Positions 16,243 through 25,626 of a stretch of 64,000 bases of DNA are shown one piece after another. The stretch's first letter is position 1, and each line of letters opens with the position of its first letter. A program made the translations under genes and the position numbers. Source of the stretch: Treponema sp. Lineage in GTDB: Bacteria; Spirochaetota; Spirochaetia; Treponematales; Treponemataceae. Where the stretch lies: the NCBI GenBank assembly GCA_017484285.1, contig JAFUTH010000009.1, forward strand, positions 97,197-161,196. Reading direction: 5' to 3'. The notes beneath the pieces are model-generated. The model saw only the letters and a program-made list of their open reading frames with translations. It was not told where the DNA came from and made no database searches.

Positions 16243-16314
16243 TAATCACAGATTCTTTCTGATGTACACAGATAAAACAAATTTTCAACTTTCAATTTTC
16301 CGTTTTCAATTTCC
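16243..16314. repeat. Intergenic copy of two short dispersed motifs
   Basis: Between hflX and the next gene lie CACAGATT (16247-16254) and CACAGAT (16267-16273), then a run of TTTTCAACTTTCAATTTTC-like words (16280-16313). The first motif recurs at 54790-54861 and the second, on the opposite strand, near 3093-3115 and 60450-60480. Confidence 0.6.
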
Positions 16315-16357
16315 CTTGCTTTTGTTGTGAAATTTGCCGAAAATGAAAGAGGTATAT

Positions 16358-19126
16358 ATGACTTCTGGCCAGAAAGTCGCATTCAGCCTTTTAATTTCAG
16401 TTCTTGTTTTTTGTGGATTTACCGTCGTCGCATTTTCCGGTTTGTTTGACCTGATAGAAGTAAATTTTTATCAGCCTGTTGTGCGGGAACTCAAAGAACA
16501 AAAGATTGGAGAAATCGCGTCTGCGCAAAACGAATATTTTGAGACTCTCATACGGCGTTTCGATTCTTTTACGCGTGAAGAAAGCGTTAAAAGCTATCTC
16601 GATTCGCGTCCGTCCGATGATGCAGCCAAAAAACGCGAGACACTCCGCACCCAACTCGTTACGACTACAAACGCGCTCACCGGCATTCGTATCGTCGATG
16701 ATAACGGCCGCAACGTGTATTTCAGCACCTTTAGCGGCGATCTTATCTCAAGCAAAAGCGGATTTGCCTACCGAAACTACGATGCGACGGGAGACGTCAG
16801 CTTTGATTCCGTAAAAGCCTCTGATTGGATTGCGCAACGTGCGGATGCGTTGGAAAAATGCCGGCTCATCAAGGACGGCGAGCAGAATAGGCTCATTTTT
16901 TCGTTCCCGTTTTATGATAAAAATGACAGTTTTTGCGGCTCTATCCTGTTTTATTGCGACGCATCGTATTTTGGCAGATTTTTGTTCAACCGAAACCTCA
17001 TCGACATCAACGGATTTGCGAAACTCGTTACCGAATCGCGCGACTCGGTCAATCGGTTGAGCGGTTTTGGCGGATTTGTCTTCGGATTGCCGAATTACGG
17101 ACAGGCTTCCGCCGAACAGCAGATTCTCGCAAAATGGCACGAGCCGACGCCGGAATCATTCTGGAAAATCATTCCCGTTGAAAAAACATCGGACGAGCAG
17201 CTTTCGCTTTCCGAGACGTATTGCGCGTTCTCGCATAAAAACGCGCGCGATGATTTTGGCTTTATCGCGATGGTGTATGATGAGTCTGAGTTGCAATTTC
17301 CGCCGTATCTCAGGCTTTTGATTCTGGCAACGGCGTTCATTACATTCTATCTCGCCATCTTTTTGATTCTCAGTTTCCGCCATGACGATATTGTCGTTAT
17401 CCGCGACAAAGTGCATCGCTATGAAAACGAATTCCTCATCGCCTGTAAAAAAATGGGCGATGCGCCGACACCCGAGTATTTTGCAGAGCAGCGGGCGATT
17501 ATCGAAAGCCGGCTCATCAAATCGCTGGGACGAAAAGCCCGGAAGCACGCCGCTGAATTTCAGTCAATTTTCGACTCGAGCTGGAATGAAATGCTCGCTT
17601 CTTTCGGAGAACTTCCCGCGCTCCAGCAAACCGCCGCCGCACCGATTGTCCAGACCGTGAATGCACGTGCACAAATCGATGCCGAAGAATTGCGAGAAAT
17701 CGTAAAATCATCGCTCGAAGATATCCTCGAAAGCGGAAAACTCCAGATACAAACCGTTCCTGCCACGGTTGCCGATACGTTTGAGGTTTCCGAGCCGTTT
17801 GATGATGCAGACGATACGAAGAATCTGGAAACTGTTGCGCCTGTCGAAGTGGCGGAAAATGCCGAGCCAGTCGAGGACATAGAAGACGCCGAGTCGGTCG
17901 AGGAGCTTGATGAGGCAGAACCGCTCGAAGAGGTCGAGGATGCTGCGCCACTTGAGGAAATCGAACCTGTCGAAGAAATTGAGGAGGTAGAACCGCTTGA
18001 GGACATTGAAGACGCCGAGCCACTTGAGGAAATCGAACCTGTCGAAGAAATTGAGGAAGTTGAGCCGTTAGATGAAATAGAAGATGCCGAGCCCGCCGAG
18101 CCGCTTGAGGAAATCGAATCACCCGAGGAGCTTGATGAGGCAGAACCTCTTGAAGATGCAGAAGATGTCGAGCCCGCCGAAGAAATAGAACCGCTCGATG
18201 AAGAAGACGGCAGTGAATGGCTTGCGGGTGATGACAGCTCGGATTTGAAAAGCATCGACGGTGTGCAGCGCGTTACCGAACTGCCTGATTCTGAAATCAC
18301 CCCTCTTGATGCGGAAGGACTTTTGCGACAGCCATCGTTCTCCGAGCAGTACGACATCAACCGCCTCAAAGAAGTAAACGACAAAATCAGCACCCTCAAC
18401 GACGCAAATCTAGATGACTCAATCGAAGAACTTGAGGAGCTTGCGCCTGATGAAATTATCGAAAAAAATGGCTACGTCAGTGCGAGTGCGTTTGTGCCGG
18501 GAATCCTTTCAAACAACGTCCCCCAGAACGATGATATATACAAAGACGAAGAAATGCTTGAGATAATCGAATTCGGCGTTCCCCTCGATGACAAAGCAAA
18601 AGAGGAAGTGCCAAATCCAGTCGTTGAGAATTTCGTCGCGCTTCCCGTGGATTATTCGTATCTTGATGAAGATGACATGGACGGACTGTTGTATGCAACC
18701 ACCGAACAGCCGAATGAGGAAAACGAGCATTTCTATGAGAATCCTGCCCTGCTCCCCCATGAAACTGAAAATAATATTGATACGACTAGTGAAGAATTGT
18801 CAGAATCTGCCGATATTGTACAAGAGAGCATCGAAGAGCCGATTGTAGAAATCGAAGAATTCGAGGCTGTTACTGACGAAGCGCCGGTTGAAGAGGTCGA
18901 GGAACTTTCCGAACTCGGGGCTTTGGAAAAATTGGAGGATACTATGCCGTTCTCACTCACACAACTTGCTTCTAATGGAACTGTGACCGAGCTTTCCGCT
19001 GAAATGCCAGATTCAATCGTGCAGAGCAGTGACGGAACGTTCTCTCTTTCTGAGCGCGGTTTGTACGGCGCCGACGTGCAGCTTGATGCTGAATTTAAAA
19101 AGCTGGTCGATTCCGTGCTTCGCTAA
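16358..19126 (+). CDS. Two-TM sensor-like membrane protein with long acidic repeat (unknown)
   Basis: No family recognised. The 922-residue protein has an N-terminal membrane helix (about 5-28), an extracytoplasmic region of about 290 residues resembling a sensor domain (helical start, then mixed alpha/beta), a second membrane helix (about 317-337; ILATAFITFYLAIFLILSF), and a large cytoplasmic part. Residues about 490-620 are almost entirely Glu, Asp, Pro, Val, Ile, Ala and Leu in short repeats (EPLEEIEPVEEIEEVEPLED and relatives); the rest of the C-terminus is acidic too. AGAGG lies 5 nt before the ATG at 16358; two ATGs upstream (16334, 16343) lack this. The protein has the shape of a chemoreceptor or CHASE sensor but lacks kinase or MCP output motifs. 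The gene ends 11 nt before the prepilin-peptidase-like gene. Confidence 0.75.
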   Translation: MTSGQKVAFSLLISVLVFCGFTVVAFSGLFDLIEVNFYQPVVRELKEQKIGEIASAQNEYFETLIRRFDSFTREESVKSYLDSRPSDDAAKKRETLRTQLVTTTNALTGIRIVDDNGRNVYFSTFSGDLISSKSGFAYRNYDATGDVSFDSVKASDWIAQRADALEKCRLIKDGEQNRLIFSFPFYDKNDSFCGSILFYCDASYFGRFLFNRNLIDINGFAKLVTESRDSVNRLSGFGGFVFGLPNYGQASAEQQILAKWHEPTPESFWKIIPVEKTSDEQLSLSETYCAFSHKNARDDFGFIAMVYDESELQFPPYLRLLILATAFITFYLAIFLILSFRHDDIVVIRDKVHRYENEFLIACKKMGDAPTPEYFAEQRAIIESRLIKSLGRKARKHAAEFQSIFDSSWNEMLASFGELPALQQTAAAPIVQTVNARAQIDAEELREIVKSSLEDILESGKLQIQTVPATVADTFEVSEPFDDADDTKNLETVAPVEVAENAEPVEDIEDAESVEELDEAEPLEEVEDAAPLEEIEPVEEIEEVEPLEDIEDAEPLEEIEPVEEIEEVEPLDEIEDAEPAEPLEEIESPEELDEAEPLEDAEDVEPAEEIEPLDEEDGSEWLAGDDSSDLKSIDGVQRVTELPDSEITPLDAEGLLRQPSFSEQYDINRLKEVNDKISTLNDANLDDSIEELEELAPDEIIEKNGYVSASAFVPGILSNNVPQNDDIYKDEEMLEIIEFGVPLDDKAKEEVPNPVVENFVALPVDYSYLDEDDMDGLLYATTEQPNEENEHFYENPALLPHETENNIDTTSEELSESADIVQESIEEPIVEIEEFEAVTDEAPVEEVEELSELGALEKLEDTMPFSLTQLASNGTVTELSAEMPDSIVQSSDGTFSLSERGLYGADVQLDAEFKKLVDSVLR
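17947..18057 (+). repeat. In-gene 72-nt-period repeat in the acidic region
   Basis: A 39-nt word beginning GCCACTTGAGGAAATCGAAC occurs identically at 17947-17985 and 18019-18057, 72 nt (24 codons) apart, inside a wider set of degenerate Glu/Pro/Val/Asp repeats at 17830-18220. Such identity points to recent slippage or unequal recombination. Confidence 0.85.
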
Positions 19127-19137
19127 TGGATTTCTGA

Positions 19138-19617
19138 ATGACAAAACATCTGCTTATTCTTACGGCTCTGTATCTTCTGTTTGCGATTCCGCTCTCCGTG
19201 ATTGATTGGCGTAAATTTCGGGTGAGTGCTGTGTTCCCGCTCATTGCTCTTGCCGCGTTGTTCGTTGCCCGCCTTCTTCTCTCAAAAACGCTTCTTCCCG
19301 TGCTTCAGATGACCGCTCTTTCGCTCGCAACGTCGCTGCTACTCTTTTTTTGCGTGGAAGTGTTTACCGGCGATTGGCTTGGTTTTGATGATATATGCTT
19401 CGGTGCGTGTACGGCGGTGTATTGTGGGTTTTACGATAATCTTGTTGCCGCCGCGTTTGCCGCGCTCATTGGCGTGCTCTTTTATCTTTCTTCGGCGGCA
19501 ATGCAAAAGTTGAAAAAAAACACCGTCGTATTCCGACCGGTGTTCGCGATTCCCATTATGCCGTTTGTGACGAGTGGCGCAGTCCTTACAAAACTATTGT
19601 TTTACGTAATTGCCTAG
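19138..19617 (+). CDS. Divergent prepilin-peptidase (A24)-like membrane protein
   Basis: A 159-residue protein with about five membrane segments. It resembles the catalytic half of A24 aspartyl prepilin peptidases: an Asp after the first helix (VIDWRKFRVS, matching the usual DxxxxxIP region), a second Asp motif WLGFDDICFGA in place of GxGDxxL, and a C-terminal IPIMPFVTSGA like the usual IPFGPFLALG. The Gly of GxGD is replaced, but Asp is still present at both sites. No prepilin or type IV pilus genes are in the window. It follows the acidic-repeat protein by 11 nt and is probably co-transcribed. Confidence 0.6.
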   Translation: MTKHLLILTALYLLFAIPLSVIDWRKFRVSAVFPLIALAALFVARLLLSKTLLPVLQMTALSLATSLLLFFCVEVFTGDWLGFDDICFGACTAVYCGFYDNLVAAAFAALIGVLFYLSSAAMQKLKKNTVVFRPVFAIPIMPFVTSGAVLTKLLFYVIA

Positions 19618-19665
19618 CTATTCTTGACCAGCTAGCGGGCTTCCTCTCAGCTATTCTTGACCAGC
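19616..19665. repeat. 17-bp direct repeat covering both convergent stop codons
   Basis: AGCTATTCTTGACCAGC occurs at 19616-19632 and 19649-19665. The first copy carries the end of the plus-strand stop codon and the second the minus-strand stop codon and last codons (AGQE) of the DUF5312-like gene, so the 3' end of that gene appears partly duplicated. Confidence 0.8.
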
Positions 19666-21186
19666 CAACATACTTTGCATGAGGTTTACGATAAGGTAAA
19701 TCTTTTTGTAGACTTCGACACCCAAATCTTTAATCGGTGTTTCGGCAAAGCGGTCAAGCTCCTTCCAGTTAGTAAGCAGTTCGGGGCGCTGTTTTTGATA
19801 ATCCTCGATGAGCAATTTTGTGTTTTTTGCGAACGCGATAAGGCTCTTTGTTGCGTTGACGATGTACTCTTTTGCAAGTCCGTTGTTGTCGCGGAGAATA
19901 GTTTTGATGATATTCGCGGCTTCTTTGTCGCGGTCAGCGCGCGGAAGCAATGTCTTGAGTTTTAAGCCAAATTCGCCTTCTTCTTCTGAGAGTTTTTTGT
20001 CGAACGCGGTGATTTTTTCGGAGTAGGTGAGCAAGTCATTGTATGCGTCGCTCATTTCGGCTGAGAGCGGGCTTGTTGTCCATTTTCCGCGGATGAGAAC
20101 GAGGTCGGCATATTCGCGGACTTCGCGCTTGACGTACTCGACTAAGAACGCCTTCATGTAGCTGAGCGCCTGCGTGTACTCAAAGCCGCCGAGATTCTTT
20201 TTGATGAAATATGCGCTCTGTTCGTCTGTGTAGTTTTGGAGAGAAGAAATGCTCGTGGTGCCGAAAATTTGCTGCAAGAGTCCGTCGATTTTTGAGTTCT
20301 TTTGCGCATTTTCGAGCTTGTTGATGGTCGTTGTTGCCTGATTTTTGATTTTGTCGATGTATGCCTCGACAATTTGCTCTCGCTTTTCTTCGTAGACAAC
20401 TTCGTATGCCGGATTTTTTGTGGTGAGCTGAATAATCATCTCGAATACGCGCGAAGTTTTGATTTGGGTGAGACGTGCGACGATTTTTGCCCACTGATTT
20501 GCTTTGATTGGCTCGTTTCCGCCGCGCATTCGTTTGAGAAGCTGCAACAAATCAGACCAATCCTCAGTGAGCGGCAGAGACCACAATGTTGAGAGAAAGT
20601 CTTTCATGTCGTCGGCGATGTAAGAGGCGTCAATCGGCACGAATTTCGGCGTTTTGTTGAATTCGTTTTCGCGTACTGACGAGTCGAATTTTTTGAGGAT
20701 GAAATAGTAATCGAACGTACAGAATGCTTTGAAATTGAGCATTTTTGAGTAGAGCGAGTCGATGCTTTGGATGCGCGCCTGGTCAAATTCGCCAGAGAAC
20801 GTTGCCAAATCAGTTTTTACCTTTTGTTTGAGCTGATTGAACGGCATCTTTTTTGAAAGTTCTGTGATAGCGTCTTCTTCAAGGTCTTCGAGTGCCTTTT
20901 TTTGCGCGTCTGAAAGCGCGTTGTCTATGATGATATTCTTGTAGTAATTCGGATTCTGTTGGCTGTTGAATAAAATCTGGCATGGCGAAAGCGATTTGTA
21001 CAAGTCATAAAAGAATTTGCCCAACACAGGGAGCGCTTGATCTGAGCCCGGCTTGTAGTATTTGAAGTGTGTTTTTGAGAGTGTCTTTGCGATATTTTTG
21101 AGTTGCCGTTTTTTATCTGCTTCAGAATCTTTGCCGCCGATGAGCGAGCCAAGCAATTTCTGAAAAAATGATTCTTTGTTTGCCAT
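19651..21186 (-). CDS. DUF5312-like spirochaete protein (unknown function)
   Basis: A 511-residue, largely alpha-helical soluble protein without signal peptide or catalytic motif that I can recognise. It resembles a conserved spirochaete family (DUF5312). Features are an N-terminal segment SFFQKLLGSLIGGK, many Lys/Glu/Leu-rich helices, and a C-terminal helix with LIVNLMQSMLAGQE. It is transcribed alone, from a promoter whose -10 lies 7 nt before the ATG without an RBS. A duplicated copy of its last codons lies just beyond the stop. Function unknown; the family name is from memory and would need a profile search. Confidence 0.65.
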   Translation of the reverse strand: MANKESFFQKLLGSLIGGKDSEADKKRQLKNIAKTLSKTHFKYYKPGSDQALPVLGKFFYDLYKSLSPCQILFNSQQNPNYYKNIIIDNALSDAQKKALEDLEEDAITELSKKMPFNQLKQKVKTDLATFSGEFDQARIQSIDSLYSKMLNFKAFCTFDYYFILKKFDSSVRENEFNKTPKFVPIDASYIADDMKDFLSTLWSLPLTEDWSDLLQLLKRMRGGNEPIKANQWAKIVARLTQIKTSRVFEMIIQLTTKNPAYEVVYEEKREQIVEAYIDKIKNQATTTINKLENAQKNSKIDGLLQQIFGTTSISSLQNYTDEQSAYFIKKNLGGFEYTQALSYMKAFLVEYVKREVREYADLVLIRGKWTTSPLSAEMSDAYNDLLTYSEKITAFDKKLSEEEGEFGLKLKTLLPRADRDKEAANIIKTILRDNNGLAKEYIVNATKSLIAFAKNTKLLIEDYQKQRPELLTNWKELDRFAETPIKDLGVEVYKKIYLIVNLMQSMLAGQE

Positions 21187-21193
21187 GTTCTAA

Positions 21194-21222
21194 AATATGC
21201 AATTTTCTAGGTAGAAAGTCAA
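21194..21222 (-). promoter_or_regulatory. Promoter of DUF5312-like gene, abutting the start codon
   Basis: Minus strand TTGACT (21222-21217), 17-nt spacer, CATATT (21199-21194), then 7 nt to the ATG at 21186. No RBS. Confidence 0.6.
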
Positions 21223-21372
21223 ATGTTTTTAAGGTTATTTTGTTGCGAATCATAACATTTTGCTGATTTTAACAATAAACGGTAGATTTTTTGATAATTT
21301 TAAGTTATTACTTACTACATCGAAAAAATGGGAAAGAATGCGGTTTTTCGCCGTGTTTTTTGGAGGCATCTT

Positions 21373-22452
21373 ATGAAAAAACTTTTGGGTACAGTGCTTG
21401 CGTCTGTGTTGCTCAGCGCGGGGCTGTTTGCGTACAATCCACCCGCCGGAGGTCAGAATGTGCTTCGTCTTACCGAGCCTCAACTGATTTTTGGCGCAAA
21501 TTCTGCTGCTGGTGGTGGCATTTTCACTGCGACACCTGCTTCAATTATCAACAATCCTGCGCTTACGGCGTGGGAACAGCGCGTAACGCTTGATGTCGCC
21601 GGCACCATGCTCTTTAGCTCAAACAACGATGACGACCACTCGGTCGGTGGCGCATTTGAGGGCGGAATCTTGATTCCTTCTCGCTGGTGCGTCTCGACGT
21701 TCTTGTTCCAGGGAGTCTGGACAGAATTCATTGACATGCCGGTCGGAAACAGTATCAATTTTACCGCCGGTTTTTCAAAAGACATCACTGACCAGGTGTC
21801 TGTTGGTTTGACGGGCACCTTCGGTCTTCTCTACGGCGACCTCACTGATTCAGATTGGACGGGAAGTTTTGGCTTGGGCGTGTTCTACAACTTCGGCGAT
21901 TTGTTCTTCATGAAGAATCTCCGTTTCGGTGTCTCTATGAACAATCTCGGTAAGGTGTACACAAGCTCGGAAACAGCGGGCATCAAGTCATCGCTTGACG
22001 ATGGCGAGTTCGAAATGGCTGACAGCTGGCCGGGAATCGCCACGATGCGCACGGGTGTTGCGGCAACAATGGTTTCTACTGATGTCATGGATTTAGGTCT
22101 TTCTATGGATTTTGCCTATCCTGCATTCCAGAATTTCGTGTGTGACCTCGGTTTGCAGCTCCAGTTCTGGGACTTCCTCAAAGTCGCGGCTGGCTGGGAA
22201 TTCGATGTGCGAGAATTTGCCGAAGGTGCAAAGAACATTATGCCGTCAGTCGGTGTGAGCTTCAAATTCACGTTCAATGCAAAGAACGACTCGTATCTCG
22301 CGAAAAACGGCTGGGAGCAGAGCGAAATCACCGTTGCAGGTGCATGGAAGCAGATGTACAAAAACGTAAACGCCGTGAGTGCCGGTGCGGTCATGAATCT
22401 CGGTATGGCTGACACAAAAGCTCCGGAAATTACTTTGTGGAATGAGGAGTAA
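21373..22452 (+). CDS. Predicted outer-membrane beta-barrel protein (FadL/PorV/UPF0164-like)
   Basis: A 359-residue exported protein: signal peptide MKKLLGTVLASVLLSAGLFA, then a segment with ATPASIINNPALTAWEQ that resembles the NPA motif near the N-terminus of FadL/PorV-type barrels, and alternating amphipathic strands throughout (SVGLTGTFGLLYGD, SWTGSFGLGVFYN). GGAGG precedes the ATG at 21373; a start at 21328 would add 15 residues before the signal peptide and is rejected. It lies 6 nt before the Ig/OmpA gene and is probably its operon partner, perhaps forming an outer-membrane assembly. Ligand unknown. Confidence 0.65.
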   Translation: MKKLLGTVLASVLLSAGLFAYNPPAGGQNVLRLTEPQLIFGANSAAGGGIFTATPASIINNPALTAWEQRVTLDVAGTMLFSSNNDDDHSVGGAFEGGILIPSRWCVSTFLFQGVWTEFIDMPVGNSINFTAGFSKDITDQVSVGLTGTFGLLYGDLTDSDWTGSFGLGVFYNFGDLFFMKNLRFGVSMNNLGKVYTSSETAGIKSSLDDGEFEMADSWPGIATMRTGVAATMVSTDVMDLGLSMDFAYPAFQNFVCDLGLQLQFWDFLKVAAGWEFDVREFAEGAKNIMPSVGVSFKFTFNAKNDSYLAKNGWEQSEITVAGAWKQMYKNVNAVSAGAVMNLGMADTKAPEITLWNEE

Positions 22453-22458
22453 CCCCGA

Positions 22459-25400
22459 ATGAATATCAAAATAAAAAAATCGTTGATTGCTTTTGCGGCG
22501 ACCGCGCTTGTTTCTGGTCTCGTATTCGCAGAAAAGGAAACCATTTACATTTCGCCGAATAACGACGGTAAACAGGATGTTCTTGAGATTCCAATCAAAA
22601 TCAAAGAAAAACGCTACGTAAAATCATGGTCGCTCATCATCGAAAACGAAAAGGGTGAGATTGTGCGCACTATCGGCAACAAGGAAAAGCGTGAGACTCG
22701 AATCACGTTCAAAACGTTCTGGAAGGCATTGTTTACGCCAAAGTCTGGTGTCACGATTCCGTCAACGGTCTTATGGAACGGCGTTATGGACAGCGGTGAA
22801 ATCGCTCCCGACGGAAACTATTCATACTACATGACGGCAAGCGATGACAACGGAAACACCGCGTCAACAAATAAATTGTCTGTCGTCGTCGATAACACGC
22901 CGCCAGAGGTTGACCTTACACAGCCATCTCAGAGTGACAAAATCTTCGGTGAAGGCGCAAAAGCCGTGCTCGCAATTAAGCAGGACGGTTCTGAGGAAGA
23001 CGTGTGGACAGCTGTCTTCACTGATGCAACGGGAACTGTTGTCTTCGAAAAAAAATGGACGGCAAGCTCTCCGTTGAGCTTCGACTGGAACGGCACGGAC
23101 GAAAACGGCGGCATGCTCCCCGACGGTGTATACAACTACAAGATTTCTGCAACTGACCGCGCAGGCAACGTCTCAAATCCTGCAAGCATCACGAATATCA
23201 TCTATTCGGCAGAAAAACCCGCTACGAACATTTCTATCAGCGGAAGCAAATACTTCTCTCCGAACGGAAACGGCGTAAACGACACGATTTCGTTCCTCGT
23301 CAAGATTCCTGTTCCGGATCCGCGCTCACCAAACAAATTGGTCGAATGGGCTGTCAAAATCACTGACAAAGGTGGCACGGTCGTAAAAACATTCACTGCA
23401 AACGACCAGAGCGGCATCACGAACCCGCCCGATTCTATCGTCTTCGATGGCAAAACAGACACGAATTCCGACGCTCCGGAAGGATTGTATCAAGCAGTCG
23501 TTACGGCAAAATATCTCAACGGATTCGAGCCGGATGTCGTAAAATCAGCGGAATTCACGCTCGATAAAACGCCACCGGTTGCAAAAATCAAGTCTTCAAG
23601 CCCGACGTTCTCTCCTGACGGCGACGGAAACCTCGACACGATGATTATCACTCAGGACATCGCCGCTGATTCAGGCTCTCCGATTGAGAATTGGACAGGT
23701 AAAATCGTCGACGCTGAAGGCAAGACGGTGCGCGAATTTGACTTCGGTGCATTCCCGCCGGAACAGGTTGTGTGGGACGGTCTCGATGATGTTTCATCGC
23801 TCGCCGCAAACGGAAAATACCGCTACGTGCTTTCTGCGACCGACTTGGCAGGAAACTCATCTGAAACGATCATCAACGAAATCAATCTCGACACGAGCAA
23901 AACAGAACTCATGCTTGCCGCAGCTCCTATGGCATTCAACCCGGCTGGAAGCGACAAAGCAAAATCTTCTGTAAAACTCACGCCAGTCGTAAAGGCGGGA
24001 AGCTCTATCAACGAATACACGGTTGAAGTCAAAAACGAAAAGGGCGAGACGGTGTGGAGCCAGAACGGCGCTTCATTGCCGGCTTCATTCTCTTGGAACG
24101 GCTTGGCTTCAAGCGGTTCTCGCTGTGACGACGGAAAATACGTCGCAACGCTCTCAACAAAATCTGCAAACGGCAGCGAGGCAAAAACCTCAACGCAGCC
24201 ATTCGTAATTGATACCGTTGCGCCGACTGTCTCATTGAATGCCGCTTACACGCTCTTCTCTCCTGACGGCGACGGCAAAAAGGACACATTGCAGATTGCT
24301 GCTGAAACTTCAAGCGAAGACAAGTGGACGGCAAACATCTACGACGCAAAGAATCAGATTGTCCGCACTTACACATGGCAGGGAAAAGTTCCGGCACATG
24401 TTGAATGGAGCGGCGCTGACGCTTCTGGAAACAAAGTTGCTGACGGCTCATACCGCATTGTATTCGCGGCAGAAGATGCGGCGGGTAACAAAGGCTCTGC
24501 TGAAATCGCGAACATCGTGGTCGACAGCCGAGAGGCAAAGGCTTATGTCACCGCAGAGCATGACGCATTCAGTCCGAACGGCGACAACTTCCTCGAGACG
24601 CAGAAGATTTCTCTTCATCCGTCACTCAAAGATGGCGTTGACTCATGGAGCGTTTCTATCATCACTCCAGAAGGCAAGGTTGTGAAGTCTTGGAGTGACA
24701 AAGACCAGAAAGACGTTCCGTCAGAAATCACATGGAACGGTCTCGACAGCGACAACAAAGTCGCAGAGGGCGCGTTTGTCGCAAATCTCAAGATGACGTA
24801 TGCAAAGGGTAACGAAGTCGATGTCAATTCTTCATTGTTCATCTGCTCTGTCACACCGCCGCAGCTCACCGTCAAAACGGCGCCACAGTACTTCTCTCCG
24901 GATAACGATGGCGAGAACGATGATTTGTACATTCAGCTCAAGGGCAACGACGTTGTTCCGCTCAAGAACTGGTCATTCCAAATTAAAGACCCGAACAACA
25001 AACCGTTCTGGTCAACAAGCGGAAAATCTTCTATCACTGAGCGCATTATTTGGGACGGTCGAAGTAACTCGGGCGAATTGGTTCAGTCTGCAATGGACTA
25101 CCCGTACACGTTCACGGTCACAGACACGCTCGGTATGACGAGCACGGTTGAGGGCAAAATCGAAATCGATATTCTCGTTATCCGTGTGGGCGACGTGCTC
25201 AAAATGGCAGTTCCGTCAATCATCTTCCGTCAGGATGCGGCTGACTTTAACATTCAAGTCGTTGACGCGAGCGGAAAGGTCACGAAGCCTGGTATCACCG
25301 AGGCTCAGGCAAAGAACAACGAACGCGTTCTCAAACGAATCGCGCAGATTCTCAACAAGTTCAAAAACTACACCGTTACGGTCGAAGGTCACGCAAACAG

Positions 25401-25626
25401 CGTTACTGGTCTCGAGGAAGAAGAGACGACGAACAAGTATGGCTTGCCGCTTGAACCGCTTTCAAAAGACCGCGCAGAATTCGTTGTGTCTAAGCTCAAG
25501 AGCTACGGCGTCAATGGCAGCCGCTTGAGCGCTGTTGGTCGCGGTGGTCGTCAGCCAGTTGCGGCTCGTGGCGACAAAGACAACGCTTGGAAGAACCGAC
25601 GAGTTGAATTCATCCTCAACAAATAG
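22459..25626 (+). CDS. Large exported protein with FlgD-like Ig repeats and C-terminal OmpA domain
   Basis: A 1055-residue protein with a signal peptide (cleavage after ...GLVFA), about seven FlgD/gliding-type Ig-like repeats, and an OmpA-like peptidoglycan-binding domain at the C-terminus (about 950-1055; TVEGHAN, SKDRAEFVVSKLKSYGV, NRRVEFIL). Each repeat begins with an acidic, calcium-like loop (SPNNDGKQD, SPNGNGVND, SPDGDGNLD, SPDGDGKKD, SPNGDNFLE, SPDNDGEND) and carries WNG and ATDxAGN motifs. It probably sits in the periplasm or outer membrane, tethering the barrel encoded upstream to the cell wall. The end overlaps the start of the TIGR02757 gene. Confidence 0.85.
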   Translation: MNIKIKKSLIAFAATALVSGLVFAEKETIYISPNNDGKQDVLEIPIKIKEKRYVKSWSLIIENEKGEIVRTIGNKEKRETRITFKTFWKALFTPKSGVTIPSTVLWNGVMDSGEIAPDGNYSYYMTASDDNGNTASTNKLSVVVDNTPPEVDLTQPSQSDKIFGEGAKAVLAIKQDGSEEDVWTAVFTDATGTVVFEKKWTASSPLSFDWNGTDENGGMLPDGVYNYKISATDRAGNVSNPASITNIIYSAEKPATNISISGSKYFSPNGNGVNDTISFLVKIPVPDPRSPNKLVEWAVKITDKGGTVVKTFTANDQSGITNPPDSIVFDGKTDTNSDAPEGLYQAVVTAKYLNGFEPDVVKSAEFTLDKTPPVAKIKSSSPTFSPDGDGNLDTMIITQDIAADSGSPIENWTGKIVDAEGKTVREFDFGAFPPEQVVWDGLDDVSSLAANGKYRYVLSATDLAGNSSETIINEINLDTSKTELMLAAAPMAFNPAGSDKAKSSVKLTPVVKAGSSINEYTVEVKNEKGETVWSQNGASLPASFSWNGLASSGSRCDDGKYVATLSTKSANGSEAKTSTQPFVIDTVAPTVSLNAAYTLFSPDGDGKKDTLQIAAETSSEDKWTANIYDAKNQIVRTYTWQGKVPAHVEWSGADASGNKVADGSYRIVFAAEDAAGNKGSAEIANIVVDSREAKAYVTAEHDAFSPNGDNFLETQKISLHPSLKDGVDSWSVSIITPEGKVVKSWSDKDQKDVPSEITWNGLDSDNKVAEGAFVANLKMTYAKGNEVDVNSSLFICSVTPPQLTVKTAPQYFSPDNDGENDDLYIQLKGNDVVPLKNWSFQIKDPNNKPFWSTSGKSSITERIIWDGRSNSGELVQSAMDYPYTFTVTDTLGMTSTVEGKIEIDILVIRVGDVLKMAVPSIIFRQDAADFNIQVVDASGKVTKPGITEAQAKNNERVLKRIAQILNKFKNYTVTVEGHANSVTGLEEEETTNKYGLPLEPLSKDRAEFVVSKLKSYGVNGSRLSAVGRGGRQPVAARGDKDNAWKNRRVEFILNK

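Noticed and set aside
17560..18399. Long minus-strand open frame (279 codons) rich in Ser
   Set aside because: It is the complement of the Glu/Pro-rich repeat of the plus-strand gene; no RBS, no start context, composition is a by-product of the repeat.
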